Translations under genes and position numbers: made by a program
Origin: Streptomyces morookaense
GTDB taxonomy: Bacteria > Actinomycetota > Actinomycetes > Streptomycetales > Streptomycetaceae
Length of the DNA: 50,119 bases
Reading direction: 5' to 3'
Assembly (NCBI RefSeq): GCF_013030945.1
Contig: NZ_JABBXF010000089.1
Coordinates: 1-50,119, forward strand
The notes under the pieces: model-generated
The model's input: the letters and a program-made list of their open reading frames with translations, nothing else
What the model was told of the DNA's origin: nothing
Databases searched by the model: none
Part shown: positions 45,226 through 50,119 of the stretch, in pieces
Layout: each line of letters begins with the position of its first letter
Position numbering within the stretch: the stretch's first letter is position 1

Positions 45226-45675
45226 CTACTTCAGTTTGTACTCGCACGGCTTGCCGGACTTTCCGTCCTGGTTGTCCGCGACCTTCTTGCCGTCGACCTT
45301 GATGACGCACGAAGCCGCTCGGAGCATGCCGTCGTCGCCCTGCGTCGAACCCGGTACAAGGGTCACCAAGTGCCCGACCCTGTGCTCCGCGCCGACCACT
45401 GTCACCTTGGCCGTCTTCTGCCAGGGGAGGGAGACTTCCTCCCCCTTGTTCGTGTCCAGGTCGTAGTAGACCTGGGTCTTCCCGGTCCCCTGCACCTCGA
45501 GGGTCACTTCGTGAGTGACTTCGCCGTCACCTGCGTCACCCTTCGGCTCCACGCTGGACTTGGCGGTGGCGTCGCTCTTGGCAGAGCCCTTGTCGCCGCT
45601 CCCGCCGCCGCTACTGCATCCTGTCAGCAGAGCGGCAGTTGCGATCAGCGCTATTGCGGTGAATTTCTTGCGCAC
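45226..45675 (-). CDS. Lipoprotein with extracellular MmpS-like beta domain
   Basis: 149 residues starting GTG at 45675 (GGGGGA just upstream). The type II signal peptide MRKKFTAIALIATAALLTGC has lipobox LLTGC, with Cys20 the lipidated residue. A Ser/Gly/Lys/Asp linker and a beta-rich domain (EVTHEVTLEVQGTGKTQVYYDLD ... LPWQKTAKVTVVGAEHRVGHLVTL) follow, ending with SCVIKVDGKKVADNQDGKSGKPCEYK, two Cys that could pair. The layout recalls MmpS-type accessory proteins. A -10-like TATGAT at 45714-45709 would give a 5' leader of about 27 nt. A fragment of a second copy remains near 46656. Its place in the toxin locus suggests a surface immunity or accessory role (inference). Confidence 0.85.
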   Translation of the reverse strand: MRKKFTAIALIATAALLTGCSSGGGSGDKGSAKSDATAKSSVEPKGDAGDGEVTHEVTLEVQGTGKTQVYYDLDTNKGEEVSLPWQKTAKVTVVGAEHRVGHLVTLVPGSTQGDDGMLRAASCVIKVDGKKVADNQDGKSGKPCEYKLK

Positions 45676-45774
45676 GGGTCCCCCACGTCGATCATTTCAA
45701 GGCAGGCAGTGATCATAGTGGGGCAACGGCGCCCGGTGGCCAGTCGGCCCGGCACTCGCCGGCGCCCGACGCCG

Positions 45775-46020
45775 TCACTCTTGCAAGACATTGTTTTCCG
45801 GCACCGGACAGCGACCCGGGACTGGGCACTCGACCTGTCGACTACGACCACACAAACAGCAGGTCAGGAGCAGACCCACCCTGAACCCAGGCAATAGCCT
45901 GGTGACCTTGTTCAGCAACATGGCGCGTTCCACGCCTTTGACGTCAGTGAACTTGTATCGGGCCAACTCGCTGCTCTCGTCGACCTTTTCAACCTCGGCG
46001 TAGAGATCCACAGTTGTCAC
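45775..46020 (-). CDS. Small orphan protein (81 aa), C-terminal half doubtful
   Basis: Starts GTG at 46020, overlapping the TGA of the broken ORF upstream (GTGA). The first about 38 residues (MTTVDLYAEVEKVDESSE, then LARYKFTDVKGVERAMLLNK) look like a normal soluble beta-strand protein, similar in feel to small Streptomyces immunity-like proteins. From residue 39 the composition changes (LLPGFRVGLLLTCCLCGRSRQVECPVPG) to Cys/Arg-rich, non-native-looking sequence. This suggests that a frameshift or deletion replaced the original C-terminus. It may be a remnant immunity gene. I do not recognise a family. Confidence 0.5.
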   Translation of the reverse strand: MTTVDLYAEVEKVDESSELARYKFTDVKGVERAMLLNKVTRLLPGFRVGLLLTCCLCGRSRQVECPVPGRCPVPENNVLQE

Positions 46021-46391
46021 CGCCCCATGTCAGCCGGGAACGCATCCAACTGTTCAATCAGCTCCGCGTCGGCACACACGGACGGATCGACACGCTCCGC
46101 AATGTCGATGAACGGCCACCTGTCACTGCCGCCGAGCCACTCCGCTCACACGGCTGCACGACGAAGGTACTCGCGCATGAGCAGGGCTCGCGAGGCGGCA
46201 TTCCTGTCGCCCGCGGCGTAGTCTGCCCAGTCGATTGCCAGCAGTCGCTCCATCACCGCTTCCTGTGTCACAAACCAACGCCCCACAAGACGCGCAGCGT
46301 TGGCTCGTGACACCGGAAGCACAATCGGGCGGCGCTTCCCAGCATCAGGGAGCCTGGGGACACCGATGACCCGCTGAGAGCCAATTGCGGA
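46017..46391 (-). pseudogene. Coding-like frame interrupted by an in-frame TGA
   Basis: The frame that follows the p68 stop stays coding-like. RRPIVLPVSRANAARLVGRW, FVTQEAVMERLLAIDWADYA and RNAASRALLMREYLRRAAV run to a TGA at 46148-46146. Then in the same frame AEWLGGSDRWPFIDIAERVD and ELIEQLDAFPADMGR run to a TGA at 46019 that overlaps the next GTG. A possible start is ATG 46253 (AGGAAG upstream) or a GTG further up. The two halves read as one protein broken by a nonsense mutation. The product is not recognised; a small helical immunity-type protein is my best guess. Confidence 0.6.
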
Positions 46392-46598
46392 TTACTCGCC
46401 TCGCCCGGCCTTTTCGGCGACATACTCCTCGCGGATCTCGGCATAAATGGCATCCAAGCAGGCCTTGTAGTCTGCCGCCCGCTCCGGGGTGCCGTCCTCT
46501 TCGGGGTCGTCGACCCTGAATTTGGCACAGCATTCATAGAACCATTCTGATGCAAGTCGTTGTCGCTTGACCGCCAGGGGATGGACAGGGGCCGACAC
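46392..46598 (-). CDS. 68-residue orphan protein (p68), intact copy
   Basis: Starts GTG at 46598 (MSAPVHPLAVKRQRL). A Trp/Cys-bearing helix ASEWFYECCAKFRVDDPEED is followed by ERAADYKACLDAIYAEIREEYVAEKAG. It is acidic, helical and cytosolic. A broken second copy lies at 45110-45213 beside the lipoprotein. A lipoprotein fragment lies upstream of this copy too, so the two genes were once a paired cassette. There is no recognised family; as part of the toxin locus it could be an immunity or antitoxin-like protein (inference). Confidence 0.65.
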   Translation of the reverse strand: MSAPVHPLAVKRQRLASEWFYECCAKFRVDDPEEDGTPERAADYKACLDAIYAEIREEYVAEKAGRGE

Positions 46599-46639
46599 TT
46601 CGCGGTTATTAACCTAAATTCCCGACAGGTAGCTACGAT

Positions 46640-46720
46640 TCACGGGCCATCTCAGGCCGCTCGGAGCATGCCGTTGGAGTCCTGCATCGAGCGACAGTTG
46701 CCATCGATGCCGCTATCCCG
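46640..46720 (-). pseudogene. Fragment of a second lipoprotein-gene copy
   Basis: 19 bases (GCCGCTCGGAGCATGCCGT, 46656-46674) match the lipoprotein gene at 45314-45332 exactly, and the similarity continues through TGCATCGAGC against TGCGTCGAAC. No open frame of useful length remains. The 46599-46828 gap otherwise holds nothing I can support. Confidence 0.65.
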
Positions 46721-46828
46721 GCGAACCGAAGAGGGGACATGTCACCAATCGGCGACCATTTGAAGTCCGAGCAGGAGCAGCACCCAAGAACCACCTGGGC
46801 ACCGCTCCCCGGTCAAGCCTGCCGGCGC

Positions 46829-47200
46829 TCAGGCATCACTGTCGCGCCAAGTCCGTGTCGGGTTCCCCTGGACATCCCACTTATACTCTTCCTTCAGCCT
46901 CTTTCCGTCCTCGCTGAAAACCTGCCTTGAGGCAAGAGTGCCATTGGGGTGCCATTCCAGATATTCACCCGAAACAAACCCCATACGCATGACGCCCTCA
47001 CTCCGCTTGGTCCCGTCCGGGAACCATTCAAGTGTCGGACCGTCTTGGATCCCCTCGGTGTAACCATCAAGGCTGATCAAGGCTTCACCCTGGTACTCGG
47101 CCACCTCGCCGGTGAACAGCTTCCCTTGATAAAGGAGACGCTGCGAGGCATCCATGTCTACGGCTGGGTCATCGATGTCGATGCGCTGCACTGCTATCAC
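46829..47200 (-). CDS. YwqK-like MORN-repeat immunity protein
   Basis: 123 residues. MORN-type repeats are visible as LLYQGKLFTGEVAEYQG, DGYTEGIQDGPTLEWFPDG, MGFVSGEYLEWHPNG and EDGKRLKEEYKWD. YwqK-family MORN proteins are the antitoxin/immunity partners of YwqJ deaminase toxins in B. subtilis (established pairing). Its GTG overlaps the toxin stop (GTGA), so toxin and immunity are translated as a coupled pair. It should bind and block the deaminase domain in the cytosol. This is the best-supported immunity gene in the locus. Confidence 0.88.
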   Translation of the reverse strand: MIAVQRIDIDDPAVDMDASQRLLYQGKLFTGEVAEYQGEALISLDGYTEGIQDGPTLEWFPDGTKRSEGVMRMGFVSGEYLEWHPNGTLASRQVFSEDGKRLKEEYKWDVQGNPTRTWRDSDA

Positions 47201-49671
47201 CCTGGGATCCAGTTGTCGTCAGTCGGCGGGTCGTCCGTGTAGCGCCCATGGCTACTCGGCACTTCTTCGATCATATGGCCGCAGTTCGCACAGTACGGCG
47301 CACGCCGTCCCGGCGCACCCGTGACCTTGTCCGGAAGATACGGGAACTCGACCGACGCTCGCATTTCAGCGAGCGCTTCCTTGCCGTCGGGAAGCCCCTT
47401 GCTATGCCGCTCCCAGAGCAGTTCATTGACGGCCTTGACTTCAGCATGCCCGAGCGGATGGTCACGGTGCGGCGGGTTGTCTGCAATCTGCTCGTAGCGC
47501 TCCCGAAGAGTCGGGTGAAGCTGGTCCAAAGGAATGATGTTGGCCGCTTTCCCGTTGATCCCCTCAATAACCGACCCGGTCCGCAGATCCATGACGACGC
47601 CGACACACGCTCCCGTCTGCTTTCTGGGGAATGTTCCGGCCTCCTTTGCATCACGGTATGCCGCACCTCGTGACTGCGAAAGGTCGTCCAAGTAATCCGC
47701 AACAGGGCGCCCGTTGACCTGGGTGACCAGGCCATCGGTGCGCTTTACTCGTGGATCGCCTTCGGGGAAGCGATCCATGACCTTCTCCCCTGGGCCCGGC
47801 GGAGGCAACTCTTCCAGACCAGTGGAACCGCTCGGAAGGTCTGAGCCATCAGCGTTGTGGGTGCTGTGATCGACATTCTCATGAGCGCCGTTCGATGTGG
47901 GATGCCCCGAGCCTCCCTCGTGGTGAGGATGCGTGCCGCCATCACCATGAGAGTCACCCGAGGGCGTGTCGTGCTCGCCGGCGTGGTGCGACGGGTTGTC
48001 ATCCGCGTGACGGGGCCCATCGTGGCCGTGCGCAGTGGGCCCGTGATCGTAATGGCCTCCATGGCTTCCCGTGTTGTGGCCGCCCGTCCTGCTCGGGGCG
48101 TCGTGACCGGAGTGAGTCGACGTACTGTGGCCATCGCCATGCACGTTCGGCGTGTGTGAAGCACTCCCGGAGTAGCCCGCAGAATCGCCGGCGCGGCTGC
48201 CCGTATGCGAGGCAGCACCATCGGCGGTTCCGCCTCCCGCGTGAGCGGAAGCCTGGGGGTGCGAAGCGCCCACGCCGGCAGGCACGCGGTGATCGGACGG
48301 GCTGGTTTCGTGAACGTTGGGGAGGTCGGCCTTGTGGGGTTCCTTGACGGCAGGCGGTTCGGCCGGCTTGCCGTGTTCGTCGAGGATCTTTCCGTCCTCG
48401 GTGATGACGCGGAGCTGACCCTCGTGGTTGGTGTAGTGGAAGCCCTTGGGAAGGTCAGCCAGCGCACCCGAGGGCTTCGATGCACCGTCCAGGAAGTCGC
48501 CGACCTTTCCGGTGTGAGTTTCCTTCAGGGATTTCAGGAGATCGCCGACCTGGACCTTCGCGTATTTGGCCGCTCCACCGATGTAGGTCATCGGGTCCAC
48601 GAGCTGGCCGGCCCGGCCGAGGGCGCCCGCCACCTTGGCTGCCTTGCCGCCGGCTTCCCCCGCCTTGCCCAAGTTGCCGAGTTCGCCGGCCTTGCCGAGC
48701 TTGAGCAGGGGTCCTGCGCCGAGGGTGAGGCCGTTGAACACGACGGTGCCGATGGCGCGTCCCGGGTTCCTCTTCCACTGGTCCCAGGCGACCAGGGACT
48801 TGCCGAACTCTCTTGCCGCCTTCCTTGCACGATCGCTGTCCGGGTCCGGCTTGTCCGGCAGACCCATGGCGTTCATGGCCAGTTCGAACGGCCTGACCGT
48901 GTACAGGCCGATACCGGTGACGACGTCACCGATACCGCTCCACGTCTTCGCGAAGGTGTCCCAGTCGAAGAAGTTGACCATGTGGCCAAGCCCCTTCAGG
49001 GTGTCCAGGATCCCGTCCTTGAAGAAGCCTGTCACGAGGCCACCCACGAAGTGGGTTCCGTGATGCCAGAGCCACTTCACGCCCGTGTACTCGCGCGCAT
49101 CGGCCGTTCCCCACGGCGTCTTGTCGGCCTTGGCCGCATCGTCCGCACTGAAGCCGTACATGCCCGGCTTGTGGGAGCCGTCGTCCGGCACCCAACGGGT
49201 GTTGCCGACAAGGGCGCTGATCTTGTCCGCGGTCGAGCGCTCCGCTTCCTGGAATTCGCCCCAGACGCGGCCCACCTCGTGCACGAGGTGGGCATTCTCC
49301 TTCTGCTTCTTGGCGTCACGCTGCCAGTGTTTGTCATCCGCCACCGACTTGGCGAAGGCCTCGGCTTCGCGCCGGAGTTCGTCCATGCGCTTGGCCAGCG
49401 GGCGCCCGGTGTGGGCGAAGTCGGACAGCGCGCCGCCGACCGTCTCCAGCTTCGACGCGAAGTGGTCCGCCCCCTCGCGCACCGGCACGGTGGTGTGCAA
49501 CAACGGGCCCTTCTCCGGCGCCTCGTAGACCGGGTCCAGGCCCTGGAAGGTGCTGTGAATGTCACTGCCGGTCGAGCGGATGCTGGACGCAGTCTTCTTC
49601 AGCGCCGCGGCATCCTTCTCCAACTGGTCGAAGTTGCCCGTGTAGTGCGGAATCTTCTCGGGCTCGATCAC
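47197..49671 (-). CDS. Polymorphic toxin with C-terminal YwqJ-like deaminase domain
   Basis: 824 residues. The N-terminal about 160 are helical, with a WXG100/LXG-like feel (NFDQLEKDAAALKKTASSIR ... FASKLETVGGALSDFAHTG). A central region (about 190-400) has hydrophobic Gly-rich stretches (TVVFNGLTLGAGPLLKLGKAG). A His/Gly/Ser-rich linker spans about 470-607. The C-terminal domain (about 685-824) has GACVGVVMDLRTGSVIEG, the catalytic HAE (742-744) and zinc ligands in PYCANC (C794, C797), matching YwqJ-family deaminases. There is no Sec signal, which fits type VII export. The target (nucleic acid base or free nucleotide) is unknown. It is coupled by GTGA overlaps to the DUF6507-like gene upstream and the YwqK gene downstream. 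Confidence 0.87.
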   Translation of the reverse strand: MIEPEKIPHYTGNFDQLEKDAAALKKTASSIRSTGSDIHSTFQGLDPVYEAPEKGPLLHTTVPVREGADHFASKLETVGGALSDFAHTGRPLAKRMDELRREAEAFAKSVADDKHWQRDAKKQKENAHLVHEVGRVWGEFQEAERSTADKISALVGNTRWVPDDGSHKPGMYGFSADDAAKADKTPWGTADAREYTGVKWLWHHGTHFVGGLVTGFFKDGILDTLKGLGHMVNFFDWDTFAKTWSGIGDVVTGIGLYTVRPFELAMNAMGLPDKPDPDSDRARKAAREFGKSLVAWDQWKRNPGRAIGTVVFNGLTLGAGPLLKLGKAGELGNLGKAGEAGGKAAKVAGALGRAGQLVDPMTYIGGAAKYAKVQVGDLLKSLKETHTGKVGDFLDGASKPSGALADLPKGFHYTNHEGQLRVITEDGKILDEHGKPAEPPAVKEPHKADLPNVHETSPSDHRVPAGVGASHPQASAHAGGGTADGAASHTGSRAGDSAGYSGSASHTPNVHGDGHSTSTHSGHDAPSRTGGHNTGSHGGHYDHGPTAHGHDGPRHADDNPSHHAGEHDTPSGDSHGDGGTHPHHEGGSGHPTSNGAHENVDHSTHNADGSDLPSGSTGLEELPPPGPGEKVMDRFPEGDPRVKRTDGLVTQVNGRPVADYLDDLSQSRGAAYRDAKEAGTFPRKQTGACVGVVMDLRTGSVIEGINGKAANIIPLDQLHPTLRERYEQIADNPPHRDHPLGHAEVKAVNELLWERHSKGLPDGKEALAEMRASVEFPYLPDKVTGAPGRRAPYCANCGHMIEEVPSSHGRYTDDPPTDDNWIPG

Positions 49672-50048
49672 TTTTGGTCCTCGCCCTTCAGCTCCTTGGG
49701 CGTGGGCGCCTGGGCCGCCGCGCTCTGCGCGTTCTGCGCCATCTCCAGAGCGCCGTTCTCATAGCAGCGCGTGGCCTCCGCCGCACCCCGTATGGACTTG
49801 GCCGAGCGGACTATCAGGAACCTCAGATCGTCCTGCGTGTTCTTGCCGAACTCGCCCAGCGCTCCGGCCACCGGACCGAAGGCACCGCCCTTGGGAGCCT
49901 CACCCTGGATCATCGTGCCGGCCCACTTCGCCGCGCTCTCCATGGTGGTGGCGTAGGCCTGCAGCTCTTCCCCGAGCTTCTCGGCCTTGTCACGCGTGTT
50001 GCCCAGCACCACGCGGACGGCGTCCGGCTTGATGTCCCACCCAGGCAT
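49668..50048 (-). CDS. DUF6507-like small helical protein (WXG100-like partner)
   Basis: 126 residues, all-helical, starting MPGWDIKPDAVRVVLGNTRDK. Two long helices (KAEKLGEELQAYATTMESAAKW and FGKNTQDDLRFLIVRSAKSIRGAAEATRCYENGALEMA) with a Gly/Pro turn between them fit a WXG100-like helical hairpin. I place it with DUF6507 from memory. Its stop overlaps the toxin GTG (GTGA). Likely job: co-export partner or chaperone of the toxin N-terminus (inference). The ATG at 50048 has a GGGGGAGAGC-type ribosome site just upstream. Confidence 0.8.
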   Translation of the reverse strand: MPGWDIKPDAVRVVLGNTRDKAEKLGEELQAYATTMESAAKWAGTMIQGEAPKGGAFGPVAGALGEFGKNTQDDLRFLIVRSAKSIRGAAEATRCYENGALEMAQNAQSAAAQAPTPKELKGEDQK

Positions 50049-50092
50049 GATGTGCTCTCCCCCTCCACGCCCCTACAAGGTTCTTGCCCCGC

Positions 50093-50119
50093 TCAGCCGA
50101 TGCCGTCGACGGCGGCCTT
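50093..50119 (-). CDS. C-terminal end of an upstream gene in the toxin operon (partial)
   Basis: The minus strand ends with codons for KAAVDGIG and a TGA at 50095-50093, 45 nt before the DUF6507-like start. It is probably the tail of another small secretion-associated protein, but eight residues do not allow identification. Confidence 0.35.
   Translation of the reverse strand, partial: KAAVDGIG

Noticed and set aside
46739..46930. A 63-codon plus-strand frame beginning MSPIGDHLK
   Set aside because: It overlaps the end of the well-supported YwqK-like gene on the other strand, and it lacks a coding-like composition.
44908..47200. Insertion sequence or transposase behind the broken genes
   Set aside because: No transposase-like frame or terminal repeats flanking the block were found; duplication and point decay explain what is seen.

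Overview
The window is chromosomal DNA from a Streptomyces-type actinomycete. GC content is very high, G or C fills most third codon positions, GTG starts and ATGA/GTGA stop-start overlaps are frequent, and the gene order from RNase E through the mre operon, ndk, folC, valS and clpX-clpP2-clpP1 to trigger factor is the conserved Streptomyces order (from memory, the S. coelicolor SCO2599-SCO2620 neighbourhood).

Layout. 1-9204: N-terminal extension of RNase E (cut by the window edge), a radical-SAM-linked DUF2344 protein, a B12-binding radical SAM protein, a CYTH-CHAD protein, rodA and pbp2. 9205-10032: a nine-copy 92-bp tandem array. 10029-12922: mreD, mreC, mreB. 13207-15748: ndk, a DUF4233 membrane protein and folC. 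15850-21820: an apparent insertion on the opposite strand, holding a cytosolic histidine kinase, its response regulator, a UDP-GlcNAc 2-epimerase, a family-2 glycosyltransferase and a polytopic membrane protein. 21963-31286: valS, two tandem proline-rich membrane-anchored paralogues, clpX, clpP2, clpP1 (with a ClgR-type box) and tig. 31423-33247: tRNA-Pro, tRNA-Gly, a 64-residue membrane protein and an acyltransferase. 33269-41580: a five-gene type VII secretion-like operon (small membrane protein, EccD, MinD-like ATPase, EccC, DUF6177). 41787-45052: accessory genes, including a TetR regulator, a secreted protein and a shortened DUF4132-like gene. 45110-50119: a polymorphic toxin locus, with a DUF6507-like protein, an 824-residue toxin ending in a YwqJ-type deaminase domain, a YwqK-like MORN immunity protein, and a trail of small, duplicated or broken orphan genes.

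The main discovery candidates are at opposite ends of the window. First, between mreD and pbp2 nine 92-bp repeats each encode a 31-codon mini-ORF on the operon's sense strand. Each has its own Shine-Dalgarno sequence, and each stop overlaps the next GTG start (GTGA). The chain starts on the mreD stop and ends on the pbp2 start, so it forms a relay of ten stop-start junctions inside an essential-type morphogenesis operon. Second, the deaminase toxin-immunity locus carries a His-rich linker and a downstream immunity graveyard, about 4-14 kb from genes of a possible export machine.

The genes work together as expected. MreBCD, PBP2 and RodA build lateral or spore wall peptidoglycan. ClpX with ClpP1P2 and trigger factor handle protein quality control. 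The kinase-regulator-epimerase-glycosyltransferase block looks like a regulated surface-glycan island, and the 3' third of the window is secretion and inter-bacterial conflict.
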